Shown here piece after piece: positions 17,184 to 27,118 of a stretch of DNA of 64,000 nucleotides. Under the pieces are notes generated by a model, which was not told the origin of the DNA, did not search any database, and saw only the letters and a list, made by a program, of their open reading frames with translations. Every line of letters starts with the position of its first letter. Position 1 is the first letter of the stretch. This DNA comes from Saprospiraceae bacterium (GTDB lineage Bacteria > Bacteroidota > Bacteroidia > Chitinophagales > Saprospiraceae), in assembly GCA_016719855.1 (NCBI GenBank), contig JADJYH010000020.1, positions 62,001 to 126,000 of the forward strand, written 5' to 3'. The position numbers and the translations under genes are program-made.

Positions 17184-18425
17184 TTTTCCTACCCAATCCT
17201 GCGGATTGAGCCTTGTTTTTTCTTTCCAGATTTCAAAATGCACCGCCGAGGTATTGGTCTTCCGGTCGGTGCTCACCTTGCCGATGCTTTGCCGGATGGC
17301 CACTTTGTCGCCTTTTTTTACGCTCACCTCTTCGAGGTTGGAGTAAACGGTGTAGTAGCTGCCGTGCTGCAAAATCACCATGTAGTCGAAGCCGGGGATA
17401 AACTGCGTGCCTACCACCGTGCCCTCGAATACGGAGCGCACTTGCGCCCCTTGGTCTGTCTGAATATCAATCCCGTTGTTCACGATTTCGATGTTCGGGA
17501 TGGTCGGGTGCGGCTGTCGCCCGAAATACCCAGTGATGACACCGTTCTTCACAGGCCAAGGCAAGCTGCCCCGGTTGTTGTTGAACTCCTTGGACAGGCT
17601 CGTCGCTTCAGGCGTAGCCGTTGGGGCGACCGTTTTGCCGGGTGTGGCGGCTGATGCAGCGGCGGCGGCTGAACGCTCTTCCCGGCGTATCCGTTCCATT
17701 TCCTCCCGGATCACTTTTTCGATGGCGTTGTTCAGCTTCGTGGCAGCCACCTGTTTGGCCTCCAGGTCACGGGCAAGTCTCGATTCGTCGCCCTTGAGTG
17801 TTTCGAGTAGGCGGTTTTTGGCCTCCATTTCCAGGCCCAACATCTGCGACTGGCGCTTTTCGGTGCCGAGCAGGTTTTCCTTTTCCCGCTTGCGGTCCTC
17901 AAGCGACTTTATCTTGTCGAGCAGCATCTGCTGGGTGTCGAGTATCAGGCGTGCTTGCCGCTGCCGGTAGCGGTCGTACTGCCGGAGGTACTGCCAGCGC
18001 CGAAAGGCATCGTTGAAACTTTTTGCGGACAGCAAAAAAAGCCACTTGCTGTGCATGAGCCGTTGGCGGTACGCATGGCGGGCAATTTTGGTGTACTCCT
18101 CCATGAGCCGGTCGGTGTCTTCGTTGAGGGCGAGCACCACGGTGGCCGTGCGCTCCACGTTTTCCAACAGGTATTGCATCTCGGCTTGCAGTGTTTCGAC
18201 GAGCTGTTTGCGCTTGTTGATCTGCTTTTGGAGGGTGACGTAGCGCGACAGCGTGGCTTCCTTGTCCTGTTTGGTCTGCTTGAGCAGGCTGGAGGTCTGC
18301 TCAATGTCCTTCAGCAGTTTCTTGCGCTTGTCCTCCAGTTCCTTCCTGGATTGCTGCGCAATGCCCGTCCCCATTGCGAGGAGCATAAAAAGCAGCAGCC
18401 AAAGTATTTTTCTTGAATGGGACAC
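17181..18425 (-). CDS. EnvC-like murein hydrolase activator (coiled coil plus degenerate LytM domain)
   Basis: A 414-residue secreted protein: signal peptide to about residue 23, a long coiled coil (about 24-250), an alanine/threonine-rich hinge, and a C-terminal M23/LytM domain (about 290-414). The LytM metal ligands are partly lost: NNGIDI stands where an active enzyme has HxGxD, and YSNLEE replaces the YxHL histidine, though HFEIWK keeps one. By analogy with EnvC it should activate a cell-wall amidase during division rather than cut peptidoglycan itself. It follows the DUF4292 gene on the same strand, a common Bacteroidota neighbourhood. Confidence 0.85.
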   Translation of the reverse strand: MSHSRKILWLLLFMLLAMGTGIAQQSRKELEDKRKKLLKDIEQTSSLLKQTKQDKEATLSRYVTLQKQINKRKQLVETLQAEMQYLLENVERTATVVLALNEDTDRLMEEYTKIARHAYRQRLMHSKWLFLLSAKSFNDAFRRWQYLRQYDRYRQRQARLILDTQQMLLDKIKSLEDRKREKENLLGTEKRQSQMLGLEMEAKNRLLETLKGDESRLARDLEAKQVAATKLNNAIEKVIREEMERIRREERSAAAAASAATPGKTVAPTATPEATSLSKEFNNNRGSLPWPVKNGVITGYFGRQPHPTIPNIEIVNNGIDIQTDQGAQVRSVFEGTVVGTQFIPGFDYMVILQHGSYYTVYSNLEEVSVKKGDKVAIRQSIGKVSTDRKTNTSAVHFEIWKEKTRLNPQDWVGK

Positions 18426-18515
18426 TTTGTGAACTGTGAATTGTGAACGGTGAACGGTAAACTATGAATTGGCATCGTTCACAGTTCACAGTTAACCGTT
18501 CATAGTTAACCGTTA
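18425..18515. repeat. GTGAACGGTGAAC / GTTCACAGTTCAC hairpin array
   Basis: Left words GTGAACTGTGAATTGTGAAC face right words GTTCACAGTTCACAGTTAACC. The array fills the gap between the DUF4292 stop and the EnvC-like start. Confidence 0.6.
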
Positions 18516-19283
18516 AGTCCGCTTGTAGCCTGATGGCACCTCGAATTTCATTTCCTGCGGAACGTTGACTTCCACTTTTGAAAATTCGATTTGCACTTGC
18601 ATCTGGCCCAGGTCAGGGCTTTTCAAATTAAAGCTACGAACATACGAAAATTGCTGTTTATCCTCCAATTGGCGGTAATCTGATGAAAAAACATCCATGC
18701 TCCGCTTGTTCCGAAAATCGTCCACCATGAAGCGGCGGAGCAGCATTTCGGGGTTGCCGAGCCAGTAGGTGGCGATCAGGTTTTCGGTCTTTTGCGCCAG
18801 CGTGTACTGCGTGGAGTCAACGCCCGCCGTGGTTTCTTTGGAGAAAAAAACGGGGTTGCCGAGCAGCATGGCTTGCAAGCCTTGGAAGCCCACTGGCAGG
18901 CTGTACTCCTTCTGGGCGTACTCGAAGGGTTTGGCGGTGTACTCGTTGTTGATGCGGTCAATGACGAAGATGCTGTCCGGTGTGATGAGCACCCGTGCGC
19001 CCTCGATGCTGAACTTCTTGAAGTTCATCCAGATGGCGCTGTCCTTCCTCATGCGGATATTGGCAGTGAAGCTCTCGCCGCCGTACTCGTCATTGTATGA
19101 GATTTTGGCCTTGGCGCCGAGCCAATCGGCATCCACGGAGTTTTCGAGCAGGCCCTTCATCAGCGCCTTTTCGCTTTTCGGCTTTACGGCGTCACCATGC
19201 GCACGGCGGAGGGCTTTGCAGGAGGAGAGTGCCAGCAGTGCTAGCAACAGGACGGATAAAAAAAGATGGTTTGCAGATTTCAA
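18513..19283 (-). CDS. DUF4292 lipoprotein
   Basis: A 256-residue lipoprotein with signal MKSANHLFLSVLLLALLALSSC (lipobox LSSC). The mature part has the LolA/LolB-like alternating strands of DUF4292: AKAKISYNDEYGGESFTANI, RMRKDSAIWMNF, EGARVLITPDSIFVIDR, and a C-terminal FSKVEVNVPQEMKFEVPSGYK. The fold suggests lipid or lipoprotein handling at the outer membrane, but a role has not been shown. It stands directly upstream of the EnvC-like gene and is likely co-transcribed. Confidence 0.8.
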   Translation of the reverse strand: MKSANHLFLSVLLLALLALSSCKALRRAHGDAVKPKSEKALMKGLLENSVDADWLGAKAKISYNDEYGGESFTANIRMRKDSAIWMNFKKFSIEGARVLITPDSIFVIDRINNEYTAKPFEYAQKEYSLPVGFQGLQAMLLGNPVFFSKETTAGVDSTQYTLAQKTENLIATYWLGNPEMLLRRFMVDDFRNKRSMDVFSSDYRQLEDKQQFSYVRSFNLKSPDLGQMQVQIEFSKVEVNVPQEMKFEVPSGYKRT

Positions 19284-19476
19284 TTGTCAGGTAATTTTCT
19301 TCTTAAAACGCAAAGTTACGTCGTTTGGATGTGCTGCGAGTAGCTAGATGTTTTTCTCTCAAAACTGCCCATTTTCAGTGCTTGGTTTGCAACTTGTTTT
19401 ACCTTCGCCACATGCCTGACGTTTGCATTGCGCCCTAACTCAAGTTGGCAGGCATTCAATAAAAAAACAAACACCT

Positions 19477-20565
19477 ATGTTGTTCGGCTTTGACCTTGGC
19501 CTTACCTCTGGCCTCGTTATTCTCCTCATCATCACGGTTTTCACAGTATGTGTTTTTGAGTTTGTGAACGGTTTTATTGCGTTCAGCCTCATGCCCGAAA
19601 ACACGGAAAGCGTGGGCGTGAACTGGAAAGAGGCCAGCAAAATCGGGCAATCACTACTCGTATCCCCTGCCGTCGGGTTCAGCATGTCCATTGTCCTGAT
19701 GTTCATCCTGCGGCAGGTCATCAAAGACAAAAAAATCTTCAAGGAACCCGAACCGGGCACCACGCCGCCTTTGTGGATACGGGGGATACTTATCGCTACC
19801 TGCACCTTGGTCAGCTTTTTCCACGGTTCCAATGACGGCCAAAAAGGCGTCGGCCTGCTGCTGATTGCGCTGATGACCTTCATGCCATTGAAGTTTGCCC
19901 TATCGCCCGATTTCCAGCCAGCCACCGCCAACGAGTCGTTGACCAAAATACAAAGCGCCCTACCAGTAGACGTGACCCTTCCCGAACTTAGCAAGGCAAA
20001 GGAAACCATCGAAACCCTGAAAAACGACGTTGCGAAGCATGACCCCACCAACGTTAAAGAGCGCCTATCGCTTCGAAAGCGTTTCACGATTTTGAAGAAA
20101 AACATGGATGCGCTGCTCAACGTCCCCTACGTGATTTCCAATGAAAAAGACCGGAAAACCATCGCCCACGAACTGAAGGCAATGGGCAGGTACACTTCCT
20201 TTGTGCCACCTTGGTGCATCCTCATCATCTCCATCTCCCTGGGCATCGGCACCATGATTGGCTGGAAGCGCATCGTCGTGACCATCGGCGAAAAAATCGG
20301 CAAGCGCCACATGACCTACGCAGAGGGTGCCACGGCAGAGCTTATTGCTTCCAGCACCATTGGACTTGCTTCGCAATTTGGCCTGCCCGTCAGCACCACC
20401 CACGTGCTTTCTTCGGGCGTTGCTGGCGCAATGGTCGCCTCCAAGGGCATCAAGAACCTGCAAGGCGGCACGATCAAAAGCATCGCCATCGCTTGGCTGC
20501 TCACACTGCCCGTTACGGTGCTGCTCTCCGGTCTGCTCTACTTTGTTTTGAGGAAGATTGTATGA
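19477..20565 (+). CDS. Inorganic phosphate transporter (PiT family) with an internal deletion
   Basis: A 362-residue membrane protein of the PiT phosphate:cation symporters. The second signature is complete: SFFHGSNDGQKGVG and GLPVSTTHVLSSGVAGAMVA. The first is missing: after VFEFVNGF (residues 26-33) the chain jumps straight to IAFSLMPENTESVGVNW, a segment that in relatives follows after another few helices. Roughly a hundred residues, including the first phosphate motif (HDxAN type), seem to have been lost in frame near position 19575. Transport is doubtful with one half-site absent. A hydrophilic loop (about residues 150-235) is normal for Bacteroidota members. Confidence 0.8.
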   Translation: MLFGFDLGLTSGLVILLIITVFTVCVFEFVNGFIAFSLMPENTESVGVNWKEASKIGQSLLVSPAVGFSMSIVLMFILRQVIKDKKIFKEPEPGTTPPLWIRGILIATCTLVSFFHGSNDGQKGVGLLLIALMTFMPLKFALSPDFQPATANESLTKIQSALPVDVTLPELSKAKETIETLKNDVAKHDPTNVKERLSLRKRFTILKKNMDALLNVPYVISNEKDRKTIAHELKAMGRYTSFVPPWCILIISISLGIGTMIGWKRIVVTIGEKIGKRHMTYAEGATAELIASSTIGLASQFGLPVSTTHVLSSGVAGAMVASKGIKNLQGGTIKSIAIAWLLTLPVTVLLSGLLYFVLRKIV

Positions 20566-20600
20566 AGCAGCACAGCCGCCGCCAATAATCCGTGAAGTTG

Positions 20601-20646
20601 CCAGCGACAGGATTGCTTGAAGCAATCCTGTCGTTGGACTTGTTTT
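20601..20646 (+). terminator. Intrinsic terminator after the phosphate transporter
   Basis: CGACAGGATTGCT and its complement AGCAATCCTGTCG form a stem of about 13 bp with a tiny loop, followed by TTGGACTTGTTTTT. Confidence 0.6.
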
Positions 20647-20793
20647 TCATAGGCCAACCGTTTCCCTTCATTGAGCACTCAACCCTTTTCGTAGAAAAAT
20701 GTTAGTGATGTCTTTATGGGCAAATACCTTTGCCGCTCATCATCCGTTTGCCTAAAAATATAACCAGGCATCTAATTTCTACCAACATCCGAC

Positions 20794-23151
20794 ATGAATC
20801 TTAAAAAACTTCTCACGCTGGGCCTATCCATCTGCACAGCAAGCCTGCTTTTTGCGCAGCAAACAACAAAAATTACCGTGAGTGGCGTCGTGAAGGACGA
20901 CGACAACGGCGAGACCCTCATCGGTGCCAGCATCTACGAGGCGGCCAGCGGCAATGGCGCCACCACCAACGAGTACGGTTTTTACTCGCTCACCCTGCCG
21001 ATGGGCAATGATTCCGTCACCCTTGAGTACAGCTACGTGGGCTTCCAGCCGAAGACGCTGCGCATTTTGCCCAAAAAAGACGTGACGCTGAACGTGCGCC
21101 TCGGCACGGGCATCGAGCTGCAGGAGGTGGTGGTGAAGGCGGATGCTTTCAGGGAATCCATCCGCTCCACGGAAATGAGCGTCGAGGAAATTTCGACACG
21201 GGAAACCAAGGTGATACCTGCCCTGCTCGGCGAGACGGACATCCTGCGGGTCATCCAACTGAAGCCCGGTATGCCGTCCGCCTCGGAGGGCAACACGGGG
21301 CTGTACGTGCGGGGCGGCGGCGGCGACCAGAACCTCATCGTGCTGGACGAGGCGGTGGTGTACAACGCCAGCCACCTGTTCGGTTTTTTCAGCACCTTCA
21401 ACACCGATGCGGTGAAGGACCTCAAATTGTACAAGGGCGGCTTCCCGGCGCAGTACGGTGGGCGGCTCTCGTCGGTGATTGACGTGCGGATGAAGGACGG
21501 CAACAGCCAACGCTTTGCCGGAACGGGCGGCATCGGCCTCATCAGCAGCCGCCTGACGCTGGAAGGGCCGATTGAGAAGGACAAATCGTCGTTCATCGTG
21601 AGCGGGCGGCGCACCTACGCAGACCTCATCACCCGGCAAGTAAACAAAGCCAACGAGGACGACCCAGACTACAATCCCATCCCCAGCTACTATTTCTACG
21701 ACCTGAACACGAAGGTGAATTTCCAATTAAGCGGAAAAGACCGCCTCTACCTCAGCGGCTACTTCGGTCGGGACGTGTTCAGTTTCGAGGGCGATTTTTT
21801 CAACTTCAATTTCAGTTGGGGAAACAAGACGGGCACTGCCCGCTGGAACCATGTTTTCTCCCCAAAACTGTTTCACAACCTGACGTTTACCTACTCTGAT
21901 TACGATTACAATATCGAGACAAAGCTCACTGGCTTCTCCTTCAAGGTTGGTTCCAATGTGCAGGACGCCAACCTGAAATCCGACTTCTACTACGGCCTGA
22001 ACGACAACCATATCCTGCGTTTTGGTGGCAACGTGACCCACCACAGCTTCGGCGTGGGCCGCCTCAAGGCGAGCAGCGATGACGGCGAGGTGAGTTTTTC
22101 TGGCGGAAACGACTTCACGGGTTACTCGCTCGGCGCCTACGTTGCCGACGAAATGAGCTTTGGCGAACATTGGAAAATCAACGCTGGGCTGCGGCTTTCG
22201 GGCTTCACCAACAATGCGTTCTATGTGGGCGTGGAGCCACGGGTAGCAGCGCTGTACGTCGTGAACCCCGACCTCTCGCTCAAGGCAAGCTACGCCCGCA
22301 TGTACCAATACCAGCACCTCGTTTCTACCTCCGGCATCTCGCTTCCGACGGACATTTGGTATCCAACGACCAAACTAATTAAGCCCCAAAACGCTGACCA
22401 AGTGGCCATCGGCGTGGAGAAGATTTTGAGCGATAAATACCTGATTACCAATGAATACTACGTCAAAAAGCTTCGCAACCAGGTGGACTTCGTGGATGGC
22501 GCACAGCTCTTCGCCAACGACAATTTGGAGAACGAATTTGCCATTGGCAAAGGCTACGGCTACGGAATGGAGCTGGGCATTGAGAAGCAAGAAGGCGACC
22601 TAAAGGGCTGGATAGCCTACACGCTGTCACTGACCAAGCGGGGCGATTTCGACCCAATTGATGACACTAAAGTGTACGCTGGTGAGGGCAAGTATTTTTA
22701 TCCACGTTATGACCGCCGCCACAACCTTGCCGTCGTGTTGATGTACGAACTGTCGAGGCGGGTGACTATCTCTGGCACGGCAGTGTACGGCAGTGGCGAC
22801 CGCACTTGGTTGCCCGTCGGGCGTTTTGCGTTTCAGGATGTACCGGGTGCCAATTTCCAGCCAATCGTGCCGGTGTATGGCGAGCGGAACGCCTTTCGGC
22901 TACCGTATTTCTTCCGCTCGGACTTGGGCATCGTCTATAAGTTTTTCCCGAAATGGGGCGAGAGCGACCTGACACTGAGCGTCTTCAACCTAACGAACCG
23001 CCGCAACGCTTTTTTCCTCTACCTCGAACCGCAGTACGCCGAGGACGTTGACCCGCTGGAAGACCCGCTTGCCATCCCGACGGGCGTTGCCGCCAAACAG
23101 GTGTCGTTGTTCCCGATTATCGGGTCGTTGACGTGGAATTTCAAGTTTTAA
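20794..23151 (+). CDS. TonB-dependent receptor with carboxypeptidase-regulatory-like domain
   Basis: A 785-residue outer-membrane receptor: signal peptide (cut after LLFAQ), a CarboxypepD_reg-like beta domain (about 27-110; VSGVVKDDDNGETLIGASI), a plug with LYVRGGGGDQNLIVLDEA and GGFPAQYGGRLSSVIDVRMKD, then a 22-strand barrel ending WNFKF with the terminal aromatic. It imports an unknown ligand using TonB energy. It differs from SusC in lacking the SusC plug motif, and its partner is DUF4249 rather than SusD. The ATG at 20794 opens the signal peptide. Confidence 0.9.
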   Translation: MNLKKLLTLGLSICTASLLFAQQTTKITVSGVVKDDDNGETLIGASIYEAASGNGATTNEYGFYSLTLPMGNDSVTLEYSYVGFQPKTLRILPKKDVTLNVRLGTGIELQEVVVKADAFRESIRSTEMSVEEISTRETKVIPALLGETDILRVIQLKPGMPSASEGNTGLYVRGGGGDQNLIVLDEAVVYNASHLFGFFSTFNTDAVKDLKLYKGGFPAQYGGRLSSVIDVRMKDGNSQRFAGTGGIGLISSRLTLEGPIEKDKSSFIVSGRRTYADLITRQVNKANEDDPDYNPIPSYYFYDLNTKVNFQLSGKDRLYLSGYFGRDVFSFEGDFFNFNFSWGNKTGTARWNHVFSPKLFHNLTFTYSDYDYNIETKLTGFSFKVGSNVQDANLKSDFYYGLNDNHILRFGGNVTHHSFGVGRLKASSDDGEVSFSGGNDFTGYSLGAYVADEMSFGEHWKINAGLRLSGFTNNAFYVGVEPRVAALYVVNPDLSLKASYARMYQYQHLVSTSGISLPTDIWYPTTKLIKPQNADQVAIGVEKILSDKYLITNEYYVKKLRNQVDFVDGAQLFANDNLENEFAIGKGYGYGMELGIEKQEGDLKGWIAYTLSLTKRGDFDPIDDTKVYAGEGKYFYPRYDRRHNLAVVLMYELSRRVTISGTAVYGSGDRTWLPVGRFAFQDVPGANFQPIVPVYGERNAFRLPYFFRSDLGIVYKFFPKWGESDLTLSVFNLTNRRNAFFLYLEPQYAEDVDPLEDPLAIPTGVAAKQVSLFPIIGSLTWNFKF

Positions 23152-23154
23152 TAC

Positions 23155-23200
23155 TGGTTGATAAAGGTTGATGATAGTCTATAAAAGGTTGATAAACAAC
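23155..23200. repeat. GGTTGATAAA array
   Basis: Three copies of GGTTGATAAA/GGTTGATGATA lie between the receptor stop and the DUF4249 start. The same word recurs at 28083-28130. Confidence 0.5.
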
Positions 23201-23257
23201 TACTTAAAATTAAAAATTGCAATGAAATCATTCTTCAATCTCAATAAAATAAAGGAC

Positions 23258-24119
23258 ATGAAGTCATTGGCTTGGCCAACTTTTGCCTTTCTCCTTTTTA
23301 CTTTTTCCTTCCAAAGCTGCGGCAACCTGGAAAAAGAAATTGACCTCGACCTGCCGGAATACCAGCCGCGGTACGTGGTGGAGTGTTACTTGGAGCCGGG
23401 CCAGCCGTTCAGCCTGTTGCTGACGAGGAGTGCGCCCTACTTCGAGCCGTTCCCGACCGACTTGCTGAACTTCGTGGAAAACATCCTCGTGGACAGCGCC
23501 GAGGTGACCATTACCCACAACGGCGTGGATTACGTGCTGGCCAACGAGCCTACCATCAACCCGTTCACGTTCAAGTTGAACAACTACACCAACCCGGCGC
23601 TGGTGCCTACGGAGTACGACAACGATTTTTCGTTGAAAATAACCACGCCCGACGGCAAGACCATCACCGCCACCACCCGCCTGCTGCCCGTCGTACCGAT
23701 TGACAGCATCGTGGTCGAGTTCGACGAAGAGCAGGACACCCTCGCCCGCTGCCTGACCTACATCTCCGACGACCCAGCTACAGTGGACTTCTACCGCCGG
23801 ATGCTCCACCACAATTCGTTGCTTGATTCCATTCCCAACCAAGACTTCACCACCAATGACGATTTCGTGGATGACCGCACCATCGTCTTCGGCACCAGCT
23901 ACGAGTTCAAGGAAGGGGACACGATTTACAACACCATGTTCCATATTGACCGGGCCTACTTCGACTTCTGGGAAAGCACCTTCAACGCCATCACCTCCAA
24001 CGGAAATCCCTTCGGACAGCCGAGCAGCATCATTTCCAACTTGGAAGGCGATGCCGGGGGCGATTGGGATTTTTACGGGGCTGAGTTATGATAGGGTGAT
24101 GACCATCGTTACGAAGTAA
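23258..24119 (+). pseudogene. DUF4249 lipoprotein, partner of the TonB receptor, frameshifted near its end
   Basis: A lipoprotein of about 286 residues: signal MKSLAWPTFAFLLFTFSFQSC, then EIDLDLPEYQPRYVVECYLE and alternating beta strands typical of DUF4249, which accompanies carboxypeptidase-regulatory-like TonB receptors and probably binds the ligand outside the outer membrane. At about 24050, in a G5 run, the frame slips; the natural end GAIGIFTGLSYDRVMTIVTK lies in the next frame and stops at 24117-24119. Only the last 20 or so residues are affected. An earlier ATG at 23222 is possible, but 23258 gives the cleaner signal. Confidence 0.75.
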
Positions 24120-24128
24120 AAAACCAAA

Positions 24129-24671
24129 CTAAATGGACATGAGCGGGAGCGGATCCATCGATTTTCCGTACTGATCGATAACTTCAAAATGCAAGTGATG
24201 AGGGCCATTGGAGGCGTTGCCCGTATTGCCAACCGTACCAATTATTTCTCCTTCTGTGACCTGCTGCCCTTCTGTCACCAATTGTTTATCCAGATGGGCG
24301 TAGTAGTAGGTCACTGTAGAGTTCAGGTTGCGCATCCAGACCTGTTTTCCGCCGTTGCCTTTCTCCACAACTCTGGTCACCACTCCTGCAGAAACTGACA
24401 GCACGGTCGTACCCCTTGGCGCAGCAATGTCAATGCCCTCGTGCTTCCGAGCGCCTTGCGCACGTTCGTCACCGAAAAAGCTGATGATGTTTTTGCTGGA
24501 TTTCCCAGAAACAGGGAAGGTCGATAATTTGGCAGATGCTTTAGCCGAACCATTCGGAGCCTTTTTTCCTGAATCAGGCCGGGAGGAATGGCGATCTTGC
24601 ATGCGCTTCAGTTCGCTGCAAGTCATGAAAAGGCAAGCCAATAAAAGCAGTCCTAAATGATGTTTTTTCAT
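24129..24671 (-). CDS. M23-family peptidoglycan endopeptidase lipoprotein
   Basis: A 180-residue lipoprotein (signal MKKHHLGLLLLACLFMTC) with a short basic linker and a complete LytM/M23 domain: KHEGIDIAAPRGT carries the HxxxD metal pair, YYYAHLD the conserved Tyr/His, and HHLHFEV the HxH motif. Unlike the EnvC-like protein at 17181, all zinc ligands are present, so it should cut peptide cross-links in the cell wall. It lies 10 bp from the convergent DUF4249 end. Confidence 0.85.
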   Translation of the reverse strand: MKKHHLGLLLLACLFMTCSELKRMQDRHSSRPDSGKKAPNGSAKASAKLSTFPVSGKSSKNIISFFGDERAQGARKHEGIDIAAPRGTTVLSVSAGVVTRVVEKGNGGKQVWMRNLNSTVTYYYAHLDKQLVTEGQQVTEGEIIGTVGNTGNASNGPHHLHFEVIDQYGKSMDPLPLMSI

Positions 24672-24790
24672 GTGCTAATTCTTTTCGACCCTTGGGTTGG
24701 GGCAAGAACTAAACGCCACGAAAGGCTGCACAGATGCGTAAGGATTGGTTAGGGTATGATAATTTTTGTTAAAATTATGGTTGGAAAACA

Positions 24791-25492
24791 TCAATGGCAC
24801 ATCGGCGTATCCCCCAACTTCGCCCAAAAGAAAAAGTCCCCCGGCACATGGAAGTTAAGCCCCCGAAAGATGAACAGCACGGCAAAGAAAACGAGGAACG
24901 CTGGGTATGCCTTGCGCAGCACAGTGCGAAAGCGGATGCCTGCAAAATTGCCAGCCAGCCCGGTGGCCAGCATCATCGGGAAGGTGCCCAACCCAAACAG
25001 TGCCATGTAGGCCATGCCGGAGCCGATGCCACCCGTGCTGAGTGCGCCCACCACGGCCATGTAAACCAGTCCGCAGGGCAGCAAGCCGTTGAGCAATCCG
25101 ATGAAAAACGAGGCGTTCACGCCGCTGTCTTTCAACAGTCGGGCGAGGTGAGATTTTAGCCTAAAAACAAGTTGGTTCAGTCCCGGCAACCGCAGCAGGT
25201 TGGCCTCCACATTGATGGAAAACAGGGCGATCGCCAGCAGCAAGACGCCGAGTGCGATGGACATAAATTGCTGAAAACCAGCTAATTGCAAACCCCTGCC
25301 CGCCAGTCCGATAACCGCACCCAACAAGCTGTACGTCAACGTTCTTCCCAAATTGTAACGCAGGGCATTGCCCACCAAAGCAGATCGGCTAGCACCTGCA
25401 CTACCGGGCAGCGCACAGGCTATCGGGCCGCACATGCCAACGCAGTGCAGGCTGCCGAAAAGTCCGATGGTGAAGGCGGTCCAGAGGAACAT
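24791..25492 (-). CDS. SafE/TauE-like membrane protein at the end of the cbb3 cluster
   Basis: A 233-residue protein with six or seven membrane helices. It begins with GLFGSLHCVGMCGPIACALP and has a second half-site GLLNGLLPCGLVYMAVVGAL, the CxxxCGP and LPCG motifs of the cytochrome-biogenesis/UreH-like branch of this superfamily. Members in this position are thought to move copper or sulfur compounds for cbb3 assembly; here that is inference from the place after ccoI. An array of GGATTGGAAAGCCC words separates it from ccoI. Confidence 0.75.
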   Translation of the reverse strand: MFLWTAFTIGLFGSLHCVGMCGPIACALPGSAGASRSALVGNALRYNLGRTLTYSLLGAVIGLAGRGLQLAGFQQFMSIALGVLLLAIALFSINVEANLLRLPGLNQLVFRLKSHLARLLKDSGVNASFFIGLLNGLLPCGLVYMAVVGALSTGGIGSGMAYMALFGLGTFPMMLATGLAGNFAGIRFRTVLRKAYPAFLVFFAVLFIFRGLNFHVPGDFFFWAKLGDTPMCH

Positions 25493-25517
25493 GGCGATTT
25501 CGGATTTACGATTGGCG

Positions 25518-25609
25518 CGCAGGGATTGGAAAGCCCGAAGGGATTTCTAATCCCGATTCCCTGCCCGCTCAGGCTTAGAAATCCCTCCTACCGTCGGGCT
25601 TTCCAATCC
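25518..25609. repeat. GGATTGGAAAGCCCGA / AGGGATTTCTAA inverted array
   Basis: GGATTGGAAAGCCCGA pairs perfectly with TCGGGCTTTCCAATCC, and AGGGATTTCTAA with TTAGAAATCCCT. The right arm encodes the last residues of CcoI (LESPTVGGISKPERAGNRD). Confidence 0.75.
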
Positions 25610-26029
25610 TTTGCTCAATTTCAATTTTCCCATTATTGTTGTGCTTGCCATGCCAAACCCCACAATCGTCAGCGAGCTGAGGGGCATCAGAATGGCGGCC
25701 ACCACGGGTGACAGTTCGCCTTGTACGGCGTAGCTCAAACCCACCACATTGTACAGTGCTGCGAGTATCCATGCAGCGTAAACGAGGTAAATGCTCTTCT
25801 TCGCAAATTCCAGAAAATCAGGCAGTTGCGCAAATTTTTTGGCGTCCAATACGGCGTCGCAGGCAGGGGTGAAGTTGTTCACGTCCTCGGCCACCACGAT
25901 GCCCACATCGGCTTGGCGGAGCGCCCCGGCGTCGTTTAGTCCATCGCCAAGCATGAGCATGGTCTCGCCCTCCGACTGTTGGGATTTGATGAAGTTGAGC
26001 TTGTCGTGGGGAGATTGGTTGAAGAAAAT

Positions 26030-26066
26030 TGATATTGGGATATTAGGATATTGGGATATTGGAGTC
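26030..26066. repeat. GATATTGGGATATT array inside ccoI
   Basis: Four tandem variants of GATATTGG are translated in frame between the ATPase core motifs as PISQYPNIPISIF. The segment has no counterpart that I know of in the family. Confidence 0.6.
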
Positions 26067-27085
26067 GTAGTTTCGGGAGCAAATTTTGGCAACAGGTACT
26101 CCCGCTCTCGTTCGTTGTCGCCAGAGAGGAGGAAGGTTTTTCCCCATTTTTTGAAATAATCCACGACCGACCAAACGGATGGGCGGTACTGGTTGCGAAG
26201 CTGGAAACCGCCTTTGACCTGACCGTTTATTTCAACGAAAACCGTAGCGTCGGCGGGGGTGTTTTTGCCGAAGCCAACAAAGGAAGCGGAACCGATGCGG
26301 ATGTGTTGACTGGCCACAACGCCTTCGATACCTTGGCCTATATGTTCCTGAAAATCAGCGACTTCCATCATGTTGCCACCCGCTGCAATCATCCTGCTGA
26401 GTGGGTGCGAGGAACGGCTTGCCAGTGCTTTTGTCCATGCCATTTCCGCTTCGGTGAGCGGATGGCCTTCGTACTGCAATTCGCTACCCGTGGCCGCCGT
26501 CAGCGTCCCCGTTTTATCAAAAACCACCACCGTGACGTTGCGGAGCGCCTCCACCACGTTTGTGTTTTTGAGGTAAAAACCGTGGCGAGCCAGTATGCGG
26601 ACGGTGTTGCCGAGCGTGAACGGCACATTGAGTGCCGCAGCGCAGGGGCAGGCGATGATGAGCACCGCCGTGAAGGCGTTGAAGGCAATTTGGGGGTCAC
26701 GGGGCAGCCAGAAAGCCAAAGTTGCAAAAGCGATAGCGAGGATGATGATGGTAAAATAGCGGCTGACCCTGTTGGCTAAGCGGCTGGTGCCCATCAGTTT
26801 TTCTTGGTGGAAAGCGTCGTCGTTCCAAAGCTGGGTGAGGTAGCTCTGGCTCACTTTTTTGGTCAACAACAGCTCAATGGCATCGCCGAGGTGACGGCCA
26901 CCGGCGTAGATTTTTTCGCCTGAATGCCGTTCCACGGGTTCCGCTTCGCCAGTAACAAAGCTGTAATCGAGCCTCGCCAATCCTTTTTTCAAAATGCCGT
27001 CGGCGGGCACGAGTTCCCCATTGCGGATTAGGATGCGGTCGCCGGGTTCGAGTTTATTGACAGAAACGCTTTCTGATTCGGGGTC

Positions 27086-27118
27086 AGACTTGTCAGGTCT
27101 CAAAGACCTGACAAGTCT
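27086..27118. repeat. Perfect 15-bp palindrome AGACTTGTCAGGTCT inside ccoI
   Basis: AGACTTGTCAGGTCT (27086-27100) and AGACCTGACAAGTCT (27104-27118) are exact complements with a 3-base loop. They lie in the coding sequence shortly before the actuator motif. Confidence 0.8.
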
